Positions 51,029 to 60,652 are shown, counted from the first letter of the stretch. The stretch: 64,000 bases of DNA from UBA1189 sp045612925 (GCA_045612925.1 JAZKZX010000060.1:1-64000), one strand, 5' to 3'. Notes: generated by a model from the sequence alone, not told the origin. A program made the numbers and translations.

Positions 51029-52384
51029 ATGAAGATAGCTGTTGCTGGTACTGGTTATGTGGGCCTTAGTATGGCGACCCTTTTGGCACAACACCATCGT
51101 GTAGTGGCTGTTGACATCATCCCCGAGAAGGTCGAGATGATCAACCGTCGCCAATCACCTATCCAAGACGAATACATTGAGAAGTTCTTTGCTGCCAAAG
51201 AACTGGACCTCACGGCTACCCTCGATGCCGAACAGGCTTATAAGGATGCCGAGTTTGTGATCGTCGCTGCGCCTACCAACTACGATAGTCAGCGCAACTT
51301 CTTCGACACCTCGGCTGTAGAGAAGGTGATAGACTTAGTGCTGAAGTGTAATCCCGATGCGATTATCATCATCAAGAGCACCATTCCTGTGGGCTATACC
51401 GAGTCCATTCGCAAGAAGACAGGCAGTGATAATATCCTCTTTTCGCCCGAGTTCCTCCGTGAGAGTAAGGCCTTGTACGATAACCTCTACCCGAGCCGCA
51501 TCATTGTGGGGCGCCCTGAAGGGGATGCTCGCTTAGATAAGGCAGCCCACACCTTTGCCCGTCTCCTCGTCGAAGGCGCCATCGGCAATGGTGACAATAA
51601 CGCTAACACCCCGGAGGGTTTAAAGTCCTCTCTTGGAGAGGATTTAGGGGAGGTCCCATCGCTTACTAAGGGCATTCCCGTGCTCTTTATGGGGCTCACC
51701 GAGGCTGAGGCAGTAAAGCTCTTTGCTAACACTTATCTCGCTTTGCGTGTCAGCTATTTCAATGAGCTCGACACCTATGCTGAGATGAAAGGCCTGGACT
51801 CTGCAGCCATCATTGAAGGTATCGGTCTCGACCCACGCATCGGCACCTACTACAACAACCCCTCATTCGGCTATGGAGGCTACTGCCTGCCCAAAGATAC
51901 CAAGCAACTCTTGGCCAACTATCAGGATGTGCCGCAGAACATGATGACAGCCATTGTAGAGAGCAACCGCACCCGCAAGGATTTCATCGCCGATCAGGTG
52001 CTCCGCCTCGCCGGCTGGTACGGCTATAGCGAGAGTAATCAATATGTGGCATGTTCATCAACTTCCTCTCTTTCAGGAAAGGGCAGGGGAGAGGCCTCTG
52101 TTCCCGTCATCGGTGTCTACCGCCTCACCATGAAGGCCAATTCAGATAACTTCCGCCAGAGCTCCATTCAAGGCGTCATGAAGCGCATCAAGGCCAAGGG
52201 GACCGAGGTCATCGTCTACGAGCCCACCCTGCAGGATGGCTCCACCTTCTTCGGAAGTAGAGTAGTCAACGACCTCGCAGCCTTCAAGTCACAAGCTCAA
52301 GCCATCATCGCCAACCGCTACGATGCCGTCCTCGATGATGTACAAGATAAGGTATACACTCGCGACATCTTTAGAAGAGATTAA
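51029..52384 (+). CDS. UDP-glucose/GDP-mannose dehydrogenase family enzyme with two repeat-derived insertions (451 aa)
   Basis: NAD-dependent oxidation of UDP-glucose to the glucuronate form (or the UDP-ManNAc/GDP-mannose equivalents) for surface polysaccharide. The Rossmann start is MKIAVAGTGYVGLSMATLLA, the central domain has FANTYLALRVSYFNELDTYA, and the catalytic Cys lies in FGYGGYCLPKDTKQLL. Two stretches are foreign to the family: about 28 residues around TPEGLKSSLGEDLGEVPS (51597-51665), and about 20 residues around SSTSSLSGKGRGEA (52044-52100). Both are encoded by REP-like palindromic DNA in frame. The rest is intact, so the enzyme may still work. Confidence 0.88.
   Translation: MKIAVAGTGYVGLSMATLLAQHHRVVAVDIIPEKVEMINRRQSPIQDEYIEKFFAAKELDLTATLDAEQAYKDAEFVIVAAPTNYDSQRNFFDTSAVEKVIDLVLKCNPDAIIIIKSTIPVGYTESIRKKTGSDNILFSPEFLRESKALYDNLYPSRIIVGRPEGDARLDKAAHTFARLLVEGAIGNGDNNANTPEGLKSSLGEDLGEVPSLTKGIPVLFMGLTEAEAVKLFANTYLALRVSYFNELDTYAEMKGLDSAAIIEGIGLDPRIGTYYNNPSFGYGGYCLPKDTKQLLANYQDVPQNMMTAIVESNRTRKDFIADQVLRLAGWYGYSESNQYVACSSTSSLSGKGRGEASVPVIGVYRLTMKANSDNFRQSSIQGVMKRIKAKGTEVIVYEPTLQDGSTFFGSRVVNDLAAFKSQAQAIIANRYDAVLDDVQDKVYTRDIFRRD
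51597..51665. repeat. REP-like repeat inserted in the sugar dehydrogenase gene, site 1
   Basis: Contains the hairpin TCCTCTCTTGGAGAGGA followed by TTTAGGGGAGGT, the same style as the VapE insertion. It keeps the reading frame and falls between two conserved blocks of the enzyme. Confidence 0.65.
52044..52100. repeat. REP-like repeat inserted in the sugar dehydrogenase gene, site 2
   Basis: Contains CTTCCTCTCTTTCAGGAAAG then GGGAGAGGCCT, a partial palindrome; in frame, in the C-terminal part between YGYSE and VPVIGVYRL. Confidence 0.6.
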
Positions 52385-52530
52385 GAAATCATCCCCAGAG
52401 GCAAAGTCATCGTATCGTTAATGTTATCTTGATTGGACCACCCGGAGGACAAGACGAGTGTAGTAATGCGTTTTCTGTGTAAGTCCGCGATTTTTGCGTG
52501 AGAAAAGATATATTGGGAAAAGACATTACA

Positions 52531-52650
52531 TTTTACCGATTTGCCAATCCGATTCCTATATGGGAGCTATATTTAAATAATTAATTAAAAGATAAGCCAT
52601 CTTGATAATTATTTTTATATATACAATATATAGAAAACAAATCGGTAAAA
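52531..52650. repeat. 120-bp segment with 13-bp perfect inverted ends
   Basis: Ends TTTTACCGATTTG and CAAATCGGTAAAA; GACA lies outside the left end and its complement TGTC outside the right end. Confidence 0.6.
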
Positions 52651-52848
52651 GGTGTCATCTGTCATCCTATAAGAAATCTGATTACTAATTGTAAATCAAT
52701 TGTCACCGATACTCCCACCAAAAAGTTTTTCTAAGAAAAAAGTACTTCTCAAGGCCATGGGATATAGAATAGCCAAATGTCGCAAATGAAAAATGGTGAA
52801 CTGGGCGAAAAATGTCTCAATTTATGATGAGCTTTCTATGAAAAGGCT

Positions 52849-52856
52849 TACCTTTG
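52849..52856 (+). promoter_or_regulatory. -7 box of the aminopeptidase P gene
   Basis: TACCTTTG, 34 bases before the ATG. Confidence 0.6.
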
Positions 52857-52890
52857 TGACTGGCTGTTAGACTTTGTAAACTAAGAAGAC

Positions 52891-54705
52891 ATGAAAGCAA
52901 TAGACAATATCAAAGCGCTGCGTCAGGTGATGCAGACTGAAGGATGGGATGCCATCGTTATCTCTGGTACAGACCCTCACAGTAGTGAATATCTCCCCAA
53001 ACGCTGGCAGGCGAGGCAGTGGGTGTCGGGTTTTACCGGATCGGCAGGTACGGTGGTGATCACTGCCGACCACGCAGGACTGTGGACTGACTCGCGCTAC
53101 TTTATACAAGCAGCAGCGCAGCTTGAGGGATCGGGCATCGTGCTGCACAAGTTGGGACTCCCCGACACTGTGGACTATCCTGAGTGGATGGCGGGAAACC
53201 TTGCCGAGAAGAGCATCGTATGCGTAGATGGTCTCTGCATGCCGCTCGCTACGGTAGAGCATATGCAGGCGTTATTCGCCTCTAAAGAGATTGCTGTGGT
53301 GAGCCGCCCCGACTTTATCGATGCAGTTTGGAGCGACCACCCTGCACTGCCCGATGCACCGGCATTTGAATTAGGAGTAGAGTATACGGGGCGCTCACGT
53401 GCCGACAAACTCGCTTGGCTGCGCGAGGCGATTGCTGCCAAGGGATGTGGAGAGATGCTCCTCAGCAGTCTTGACGAGATTGCCTGGCTGCTCAACATTC
53501 GTAGCTGCGATATTGCCCATACGCCTGTGGTGATTGCTTACCTTTGGGTGAATGCTGAGCGTGCTGTGCTATATACCACAGAGAGCAAGTTTGACGCTGC
53601 ACTCACGGAGGCTCTTGCCACTGATGGCGTGGTGCTGGCTCCCTATGGTAGCATCGTGGAGAGCATTGTTGAGTGGCCCAATGATACTCCTATATATATA
53701 GATGGCGCAATGCTCAACTATGCACTCTACGAGCAGGTGACTGTGCGCTTTGGCGCGAAGGTGGTCAATGCTGCTTCGCCCGTGAAGCTTGAGAAGGCAT
53801 TGAAGAATGAGACGGAGATACAGGGATTCCGAGAGGCTTATCGTAAGGATGGTATCGTGCAGACCCGCTTCTTCCGTTGGCTCGAAGAGGCGCTGGTTCA
53901 GGGTGAGCGCATCACCGAGATTGATGCCGCGAACAAACTCATCAGCCTGCGCAAGGAGATGGATGGCTACATTGACGAGAGCTTTGCGCCCATCTCGGCT
54001 TATGGTGAGAATGCAGCCCTGCCTCACTACTCGGCTACACCAGAGCAGTGCAGCGTGCTGGAGCCGCGTGGGCTCTATCTACTCGACTCGGGTGCCCACT
54101 ATATGGATGGTACTACAGATATCACGCGCACCATCCCGCTGGGCCCGCTCACTGAGGATGAGGCTTTCGACTATACCTGTGTGCTGCAGGGCATGATAGC
54201 ACTCTCTATGGCTTCGTTCCCGCGTGGTACCCGTGGTTGCCAACTCGATGTATTGGCTCGCATGCCGCTATGGAAGTACAATCGCAACTATGGCCACGGC
54301 ACAGGTCATGGCGTGGGGCATGTGCTCTGTGTGCACGAGGGTCCGCAGGGTATGCGCCAGAACCTCCTTGACCAGCCCATACTCCCAGGCATGGTGACCT
54401 CGTGCGAACCGGGTATGTACTGCGAAGGGCTCTATGGCATACGCCACGAGAACATGATTCTCTGTTACGAGGATGAGGCGAACAAGTTTGGCGACTGGCT
54501 GGCTTTCATGACGCTCACTTGCACCTATATCGACACCACACCGCTCGTGGAGGAGCTGCTCACCGAAGATGAGAAGATGTTTATCGACTGCTTCAACACC
54601 AGTGTCTACGAGACTCTGCTCCCCGACCTCACACCCGACGAGGCTGCATGGCTCAAGACGAAGACGATTGATTGTTTGTTTGAACCGGAAGCGTTGGAGG
54701 AGTGA
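52891..54705 (+). CDS. pepP: Xaa-Pro aminopeptidase (aminopeptidase P), long form (604 aa)
   Basis: Removes an N-terminal residue preceding proline. The pita-bread metal ligands are visible: LLDSGAHYMDGTTDITRTIP (two Asp), GHGTGHGVGHVLCVHEGP (His), TSCEPGMYCEG (Glu) and IRHENMI (Glu). Two creatinase-like N-terminal domains precede the catalytic domain, giving the ~600-residue three-domain form usual in Bacteroidetes and eukaryotes rather than the ~440-residue E. coli type. No signal peptide, so cytosolic. It stands alone with its own promoter and is chromosomal backbone. The symbol is used for the family. Confidence 0.92.
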   Translation: MKAIDNIKALRQVMQTEGWDAIVISGTDPHSSEYLPKRWQARQWVSGFTGSAGTVVITADHAGLWTDSRYFIQAAAQLEGSGIVLHKLGLPDTVDYPEWMAGNLAEKSIVCVDGLCMPLATVEHMQALFASKEIAVVSRPDFIDAVWSDHPALPDAPAFELGVEYTGRSRADKLAWLREAIAAKGCGEMLLSSLDEIAWLLNIRSCDIAHTPVVIAYLWVNAERAVLYTTESKFDAALTEALATDGVVLAPYGSIVESIVEWPNDTPIYIDGAMLNYALYEQVTVRFGAKVVNAASPVKLEKALKNETEIQGFREAYRKDGIVQTRFFRWLEEALVQGERITEIDAANKLISLRKEMDGYIDESFAPISAYGENAALPHYSATPEQCSVLEPRGLYLLDSGAHYMDGTTDITRTIPLGPLTEDEAFDYTCVLQGMIALSMASFPRGTRGCQLDVLARMPLWKYNRNYGHGTGHGVGHVLCVHEGPQGMRQNLLDQPILPGMVTSCEPGMYCEGLYGIRHENMILCYEDEANKFGDWLAFMTLTCTYIDTTPLVEELLTEDEKMFIDCFNTSVYETLLPDLTPDEAAWLKTKTIDCLFEPEALEE

Positions 54706-54800
54706 TTTTTTTATAACCACGGATAATACTTGTTTCATTTAAATCATGAGGGATGATATTGATTTAATTCGTTTTATTTGCTCTTTTCCGTAGTAAGGTC

Positions 54801-54808
54801 TATCTTTG
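54801..54808 (+). promoter_or_regulatory. -7 box of prfA
   Basis: TATCTTTG, 32 bases before the prfA ATG. Confidence 0.65.
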
Positions 54809-54840
54809 CAGATTAGAATATTAAATACTGATTGATATCA

Positions 54841-55950
54841 ATGGCTGAAAATAATTTGCTTACACGACTCGACGGACTCGTGGGGAAATATGAGGAGATA
54901 GAACTCCTTATCACTGACCCTGCGGTGATTGCCGATATGCGCCGTTTCGTGAAGCTCAACAAGGAATACAAAGAGCTGGGCGCACTCATGGAGGCGCGTA
55001 CCCGCTATATGCAGCTCATCCGCCAGCTCGACGAGGCGAAGGAACTCTTCGCTACGGAGAGCGATGCCGACATGCGAGAGATGGCTCGTGAAGAAATCGA
55101 CACTTGTGAAGCACAGATACCCGCTCTCGAAGAGGAGATAAAACTGCTACTCGTGCCTGCCGACCCCGAGGACGACAAGAATGTGATCATGGAAATCCGT
55201 GGTGGTACGGGTGGTGATGAGGCGGCGCTCTTTGCGGGCGACCTCTTCAAGATGTACATGAAGTACTGCGAGCAGAAGGGGTGGCGAGTAGAGGTATCGA
55301 GCTTCAATGAAGGTACCGCAGGTGGCTACAAGGAGATCATCTTCAGCGTCAGCGGTGAGAAGGTGTATGGCACACTCAAGTATGAGTCGGGTGTGCACCG
55401 CGTACAGCGTGTGCCTGCCACCGAGACTCAAGGCCGTGTGCACACCTCGGCTGCTACCGTGGCTTGTCTGCCACAAGCCGAGGCCTTCGAAGTAGAAATC
55501 AACGAGGGTGAGATCAAGTGGGACACCTTCCGCTCATCGGGTGCTGGTGGACAGAATGTGAACAAGGTGGAGTCGGGTGTACGCCTCCGATACAACTGGA
55601 AGAACCCCATCACGGGCGAGGTAGAGGAGATACTCATCGAGTGTACCGAGACACGCGACCAGCCGAAGAACAAGGAGCGTGCTTTGGCTCGCCTGCGTAC
55701 ATTTATCTATGATAAGGAGCACCAGAAGTATATCGACGACATCGCCTCAAAGCGCAAGACCATGGTGTCGACCGGTGACCGCTCGGCGAAGATACGCACC
55801 TATAACTATCCGCAGGGACGCATCACAGACCACCGCATCAACTACACCATCTATAACCTGGCGGCCTTCATGAATGGCGACATCCAAGACTGCATAGACC
55901 AGCTGATGGTGGCTGAGAATGCGGAGAGACTGAAGGAGAGCGAACTGTAA
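54841..55950 (+). CDS. prfA: Peptide chain release factor 1
   Basis: Terminates translation at UAA and UAG by promoting peptidyl-tRNA hydrolysis. The catalytic GGQ is in SSGAGGQNVNKVESGVRL. The stop-codon-reading loop is RVPATETQGRVHTSAAT with the PAT tripeptide of RF1, not the SPF of RF2. The end RITDHRINYTIYNLAAFMNG is typical. I used the ATG at 54841 (MAENNLLTRLDGLVGKYEEI) rather than a TTG three codons upstream. At 369 aa the length is normal for this family. Confidence 0.96.
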   Translation: MAENNLLTRLDGLVGKYEEIELLITDPAVIADMRRFVKLNKEYKELGALMEARTRYMQLIRQLDEAKELFATESDADMREMAREEIDTCEAQIPALEEEIKLLLVPADPEDDKNVIMEIRGGTGGDEAALFAGDLFKMYMKYCEQKGWRVEVSSFNEGTAGGYKEIIFSVSGEKVYGTLKYESGVHRVQRVPATETQGRVHTSAATVACLPQAEAFEVEINEGEIKWDTFRSSGAGGQNVNKVESGVRLRYNWKNPITGEVEEILIECTETRDQPKNKERALARLRTFIYDKEHQKYIDDIASKRKTMVSTGDRSAKIRTYNYPQGRITDHRINYTIYNLAAFMNGDIQDCIDQLMVAENAERLKESEL

Positions 55951-56098
55951 TTTACGATTTGACAATTTACTATTTACGATTTATTTTGTGATTTGATAAT
56001 TTTATTATTTCGTCATCGCGGTAAATGTAAATAGCCAAATAGTTAAATCGTCAATAAATAGTAAATCGTAAATAGATAAATTGTAAATAAAGAAAGTT
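55951..56098. repeat. AT-rich repeats between prfA and pyrF
   Basis: TTTACGATTTGACAATTTAC followed by TATTTACGATTTA appears at the left, and inverted relatives (AATAGTAAATCGTAAATAG) at the right. A similar AATCGTAAATAGTAAATTG occurs at 61425-61445. Looks like a decayed interspersed repeat. Confidence 0.55.
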
Positions 56099-56932
56099 AT
56101 GAACAAACAACAACTTATCCAGAACATCAAGGCACGCAAGTCATTCCTCTGCGTTGGCCTCGACACTGACACGAAGAAGATCCCTACTCACCTCTTGAAC
56201 GAGGAGGATCCTATCTTTGCCTTCAACAAGGCTATCATCGATGCTACTGCCGACTACTGCGTAGCTTACAAGCCTAACTTGGCTTTCTACGAGTGCGACG
56301 GTCTCAAGGGCTATGAATCATACGAGAAGACCATTGCTTACCTTAAGGAGAACTATCCCAACCACTTCATTATCGCTGATGCCAAGCGTGGTGATATCGG
56401 CAATACCGCTTCGATGTATGCCCGCTCATTCTTTGAGGAGCAGGATGTGCATGCACTCACTGTGGCTCCTTACATGGGCGAAGATAGCGTGACTCCGTTC
56501 CTTGCTTATGAGGGCAAGTGGGTGATACTGCTTGCGCTGACCTCAAATAAGGGCTCGCTCGATTTCCAGCTCATGGAGGACAAGGAGACTGGCGAACGCC
56601 TCTTCGAGAAGGTGCTCCGCCGCTCACAGGAGTGGGGTAACGATGAGAATATGATGTATGTGGTAGGTGCTACACGCGGACAACTCTTCGAGGATATCCG
56701 TAAGATTGTGCCTAACCACTTCCTCTTGGTACCTGGCGTAGGTGCACAGGGTGGCTCGCTCACCGAGGTGTGCAAGTACGGTATCAATAAGGAGTGCGGA
56801 TTGCTCGTAAACTCAAGCCGTGCCATCATCTATGCTGATAAGACGGAGAACTTCGCTGCGGTAGCTCGCGAGGAGGCTCGTAAGGTGCAGGAGGAGATGG
56901 CTGCTGAACTCGTAAAGTATGGTATCCTTTGA
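56099..56932 (+). CDS. pyrF: Orotidine 5'-phosphate decarboxylase (long form, 277 aa)
   Basis: Makes UMP from OMP, the last step of de novo pyrimidine synthesis. The catalytic Lys/Asp tetrad is in FIIADAKRGDIGNTASMYAR. The N terminus SFLCVGLDTDTKKIPTHLL carries the first Asp, and VPGVGAQGGSL is the phosphate loop. The ~275-residue length marks the type 2 subfamily common in Bacteroidetes and Actinobacteria. The next gene overlaps its stop codon (TGATG), so they are co-translated. Confidence 0.96.
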   Translation: MNKQQLIQNIKARKSFLCVGLDTDTKKIPTHLLNEEDPIFAFNKAIIDATADYCVAYKPNLAFYECDGLKGYESYEKTIAYLKENYPNHFIIADAKRGDIGNTASMYARSFFEEQDVHALTVAPYMGEDSVTPFLAYEGKWVILLALTSNKGSLDFQLMEDKETGERLFEKVLRRSQEWGNDENMMYVVGATRGQLFEDIRKIVPNHFLLVPGVGAQGGSLTEVCKYGINKECGLLVNSSRAIIYADKTENFAAVAREEARKVQEEMAAELVKYGIL

Positions 56933-58152
56933 TGCAATCAGGTAAGATTATCAACGACCCGGTATTTGGGTTTATCAATATCCCCAAAGGGCTCATCATG
57001 GAGGTGCTCTCGCACCCCATGGTGCTGCGCCTTCATCGTATCAAGCAGTTGGGGCTGTCGTGTATGGTGTACCCCGGTGCACAGCATACACGCTTTCAGC
57101 ATTCGTTGGGCGCTTTCTTCCTCATGACCGAGGCTATACAATCGTTGCGTGGCAAGGGGGTAGAGATTACCGACCATGAGGCTGAGGCAGTGAAGATTGC
57201 CATCTTGCTGCACGATGTGGGGCATGGTCCCTTCTCGCATGTACTGGAGAGCACCATTGCCCAGGGTGTGCATCACGAGGAGATCTCACTGATGCTGATG
57301 GAGAAGATGAACCGCGAGTTGGACGGGCGTCTTGATCTTGCCATACGCATCTATAAGAATGAGTACGAAAAGCGATTCTTGCACCAACTGGTGAGCAGTC
57401 AGCTCGATATGGACCGTCTCGACTACTTGCGTCGCGACAGCTTTTATACGGGAGTGACTGAAGGTAACATCGGGTCGGCTCGTATCATCAAGATGCTCGG
57501 CGTGAAGGATGACCATCTGGTGGTGGAGTCGAAGGGTATCTACTCTATCGAAAACTTCCTCACTGCGCGTCGCCTCATGTACTGGCAGGTATACCTGCAC
57601 AAGACATCGGTGGTGTGCGAGAAGATGCTTATCAATACACTCACGCGTGCCAAAGAATTGGCTAGGAAGGGAGAGGAACTCTATGTGTCGCCCGCACTGC
57701 GCTATTTCTTGTATAATGATATCACGCGCGAGACTTTCTTTACAGATGACAAGTGTCTTGATACCTTTATTCTATTGGACGATAATGATATCTGGTGTGC
57801 GCTGAAGGCATGGGCTACACACCCCGACAAGGTGTTGTCGACCCTTAGCAGTGGACTTGTAAACCGTAAGCTGTTCAAGGTGGAGGTTTCTTCCAAACCC
57901 TTCAGTCGTCAATATAAGGCAGAACTCACGGAACGCATATGTTCGACCTTTGGGGTGAACAAGCATGAGGCCGACTACCTGCATTGTGTTGTCACCTTGG
58001 AGAAAGATATGTATAGCCCCTTCGATGATCATATAGAAATCCTCTACAACGATGGTACGACTTGTGACATTGCTGAGGCTTCGGATATGTTTGACCTCTC
58101 GCTGCTGCAAAAGAAGGTGAAGAAATACTTTATGTGTTATCAGAGGCTGTGA
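56932..58152 (+). CDS. HD-domain phosphohydrolase, dGTPase-like (406 aa)
   Basis: It starts at the ATG overlapping the pyrF stop (TGATG). HD ligands: H in HTRFQHSLGAFFLM (about residue 45), HD in ILLHDVGHGPFSHVLE, and D in SSQLDMDRLDYLRRDSFYTG. This order is that of the dGTP triphosphohydrolase-like/YdhJ group found beside pyrF in Bacteroidetes. It probably acts on a nucleotide; the substrate is unknown. The C-terminal domain (QMTSVLI is absent in frame; the protein reads RETFFTDDKCLDTFILLDDN) is helical and unrecognised. Confidence 0.85.
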   Translation: MQSGKIINDPVFGFINIPKGLIMEVLSHPMVLRLHRIKQLGLSCMVYPGAQHTRFQHSLGAFFLMTEAIQSLRGKGVEITDHEAEAVKIAILLHDVGHGPFSHVLESTIAQGVHHEEISLMLMEKMNRELDGRLDLAIRIYKNEYEKRFLHQLVSSQLDMDRLDYLRRDSFYTGVTEGNIGSARIIKMLGVKDDHLVVESKGIYSIENFLTARRLMYWQVYLHKTSVVCEKMLINTLTRAKELARKGEELYVSPALRYFLYNDITRETFFTDDKCLDTFILLDDNDIWCALKAWATHPDKVLSTLSSGLVNRKLFKVEVSSKPFSRQYKAELTERICSTFGVNKHEADYLHCVVTLEKDMYSPFDDHIEILYNDGTTCDIAEASDMFDLSLLQKKVKKYFMCYQRL

Positions 58153-58423
58153 GCGTTTTCTTTGGAATATAGGAGTCGAGGAGAGTCTCTTTTTTGGAGT
58201 AAAGGAGGGTTCCCTTTTTTGGAGTAAAGGAGTATAGGAGTGAAGGAGTAAAGACGATACTTTAGACTATGAAAATCGCAAGCCGCGAACAGGCTATCGT
58301 CTTCACTCCAGAGCGAAGCGGAAACTCCTTAATTCCTAAACTCCCGAAACAAGCGAAGCGTAACTCCTAAACTCCCATACTCCTAAAATAAAAAACACTA
58401 TACACTAAACAAAATAAATCACT
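58153..58423. other. Repeat-filled gap between the HD gene and the 742-aa gene
   Basis: No gene. GGAGTAAAGGAGTATAGGAG-type tracts with a period of about 8-10 bases surround copy 2 of the 49-bp element, then ACTCCTAAACTCC tracts run up to the next gene. Confidence 0.65.
58253..58301. repeat. 49-bp dispersed element, copy 2 (reverse orientation)
   Basis: Starts GACGATACTTTAGACTATGA and ends GGCTATCGTC; reverse complement of the family seen at 44414 and 62128, with a few changes near one end. Confidence 0.75.
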
Positions 58424-60652
58424 ATGGCAACAAAGAAACATGTATGGAACTACGACAATGTGGGTGGTTCTACTCGAGTGAAAATTACAACAGGTGCTGA
58501 CATCGCCCATCTTGGCGAGTTGGACCCCAAGAAGTGGACCGTCCTCTCATGTCCCTCTACTGGCTTGGAAATTGATGAGAAGAGTCTGAAGTATATTGAT
58601 ACTGACGCTGATGGCCGTATCCGTGTGAACGATATCGTGGCTACTGCTCAGTGGATGACTGCAGCGATTAAGAATGCTGACCTGCTCTTGAAGGGTGCTG
58701 ATGGCATCAATATCGAGGAGTTCAATCAAGAGGATGCCAATGGTAAGCGCCTCTACACCTCGTCAAAGCAGATTCTTGCCAACCTCGGCAAGGAGGGCTC
58801 GGTAATCTCATTGGCAGAGACCAAGGATAGCACAGCTATCTTTGCCAAGACCGCCTTTAATGGCGATGGTATCATCACCGATTATTCTACTGCTGACCTG
58901 GATGAGAAGGCAGCTATCGCTGCTGCTGTGGCATCGTTTGGTGGTGTGGCAGACCGTAGTGGCGATAAGGGTGTGAATGCAGAGATGATCGAGAAGTTCT
59001 ATCAGGCTTTGGCCGACTATGCTGCATGGCAGGCTGCTGCCGTAGAGGCTCCCTATGGTGCTGATACAGACAAGGCTATCGAGGCATACAATGCGCTCGA
59101 CGCTAAGGTGAAGGACTACTTCGTGCGTGCCAAGTTGGCTTCATTCTCTCCCGAGAGTGCCGCTAAGCTTGATGTGCAGACAGCACTCATCGAGACCATC
59201 AGCGCTGACAACCTTACGGGCAAGACCGACGAGATCGCTTCATACCCGATCGCACGCATCACCGGCAAGGCTGAGCTTGATGTAGATGCCGCTATCAACC
59301 CCGCTTGGGCGGGTAAGTTTGCCACCCTCATGGCTATCGTGAAGCCCAAGAGCAAGGCGCTCACTGAGGCTGACTGGGCGGCTATAGGTGCTGCCTTTGC
59401 CGCTTACAATGGCTGGAAGGCTGCCAAGAAGGGTGCCGAAGTGGAGGCACTTGGACTTGATACGATAAAGAAGTTGCTTGCCGATGACAAGAAGCAGGCC
59501 TTGCTCGACCTTGTGGCTCAGGATGCTGCGCTCAAGGAGGCAGCCGAAGGCATCGATATGGTGGACAAGTTCCTCCACATCTACCGCGACTTCTACCGCT
59601 TGTTGCGCAACTTTGTCACCTTCCAGGACTTCTACTCAAGAGACAAGAAGGTGAAGGCTGTGTTCCAGTGTGGCCGTCTGCTCATCGACCAGCGTGAGTG
59701 CCGCATGTGTATGAAGGTGGCTGATATGGGTAAGCACAACACTATGGCTGCTGCCAGTGGCATGTACCTCGTATATTGCGACTGCGTGACCCCCACCAAG
59801 CCAGGCAAGCAGACCATCGTGGCTGCTGTTACGGTAGGTGAGATAGGCGATCTTGCCGTAGGTAAGAATGCCATCTTCTACGACAACGCAGGTGTGGTAT
59901 GGGATGCTGTTATCACCAAGATCATCGACAACCCCATCAGTGTAGGTCAAGCCTTCTGGTCGCCCTATCGTCGCTTGGCTACTACCATTGAGAACCTCAT
60001 CAACAAGAGCGCTGCCGATAAGGATGCTGCTATGATGAAGGACCTCAATACGAAGGTCAACTCGGTGCCCACAACAGCTCCTGCTGCTGCCGATGCCAAG
60101 GCTCCTGCACAGCCCTTCGATATAGGTAAGTTTGCTGGTATCTTTGCTGCCTTCGGTATGGCATTAGGCATGATTGGTACCGCTCTCGCCAGCCTCGCCA
60201 AGGGCATCTTCGCCCTCAAGTGGTGGCAGCTCATTGCCGCTTTCGTAGGTATCCTTCTCGTCATCTCTGGTCCTGCCATGGTGATGGCATGGATGAAGCT
60301 GCGTCGTCGCAATGTAGCTCCGCTGCTCAATGCCAATGGCTGGGCTATCAATGCTGCTTCGAAGATCAGTATACCTTTCGGTGAGACACTGACCGATGTG
60401 GCCAAGTTCCCCAAACTGAAACTGAAGGATCCCTATGCAAAGAAGGGTATCCCCACTTGGAAGAAGTGGCTTATCTCACTCGCTGCACTCGTAGTCGTAG
60501 CTGCTGGTTTGTGGCTCGGCAATCTGCTCAACTGGGCGGGTGCTCCTTCTCCGCTGCCTGTATTCAATAAGGCTGAGGTAGAGGTAGTAGAGGTTGCTGA
60601 ACCTGCTGCAGAGGTTGTGGCTGACAGTGTGGCTGTATCGCCCTCTCTGTAA
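58424..60652 (+). CDS. Hypothetical membrane-anchored protein (742 aa)
   Basis: A large protein with a long soluble N-terminal part and hydrophobic segments near residues 570-625 (FAAFGMALGMIGTALASLAK, WWQLIAAFVGILLVISGPAM) and 683-705 (WLISLAALVVVAAGLWLGNL). DTDADGRIRVND near residue 65 and FNGDGIITDYS near 150 look like EF-hand-type calcium loops. A Cys-containing central stretch (CRMCMKVADMGKHNTMAAAS) and an Ala/Val/Glu-rich tail follow. I recognise no named family, though it has the look of a conserved Bacteroidales protein. The ABC ATPase start overlaps its stop (TAATG), which implies translational coupling and possibly a joint membrane function. Confidence 0.75.
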   Translation: MATKKHVWNYDNVGGSTRVKITTGADIAHLGELDPKKWTVLSCPSTGLEIDEKSLKYIDTDADGRIRVNDIVATAQWMTAAIKNADLLLKGADGINIEEFNQEDANGKRLYTSSKQILANLGKEGSVISLAETKDSTAIFAKTAFNGDGIITDYSTADLDEKAAIAAAVASFGGVADRSGDKGVNAEMIEKFYQALADYAAWQAAAVEAPYGADTDKAIEAYNALDAKVKDYFVRAKLASFSPESAAKLDVQTALIETISADNLTGKTDEIASYPIARITGKAELDVDAAINPAWAGKFATLMAIVKPKSKALTEADWAAIGAAFAAYNGWKAAKKGAEVEALGLDTIKKLLADDKKQALLDLVAQDAALKEAAEGIDMVDKFLHIYRDFYRLLRNFVTFQDFYSRDKKVKAVFQCGRLLIDQRECRMCMKVADMGKHNTMAAASGMYLVYCDCVTPTKPGKQTIVAAVTVGEIGDLAVGKNAIFYDNAGVVWDAVITKIIDNPISVGQAFWSPYRRLATTIENLINKSAADKDAAMMKDLNTKVNSVPTTAPAAADAKAPAQPFDIGKFAGIFAAFGMALGMIGTALASLAKGIFALKWWQLIAAFVGILLVISGPAMVMAWMKLRRRNVAPLLNANGWAINAASKISIPFGETLTDVAKFPKLKLKDPYAKKGIPTWKKWLISLAALVVVAAGLWLGNLLNWAGAPSPLPVFNKAEVEVVEVAEPAAEVVADSVAVSPSL

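Larger units (their letters stand above)
52385..52890. other. 506-base intergenic region with an inverted repeat
   Basis: No gene seen. TTTTACCGATTTG (52531-52543) and CAAATCGGTAAAA (52638-52650) are perfect 13-bp inverted repeats enclosing AT-rich DNA, possibly a small non-autonomous element or a structured leader. The promoter of the aminopeptidase gene is at the right end. Confidence 0.55.
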
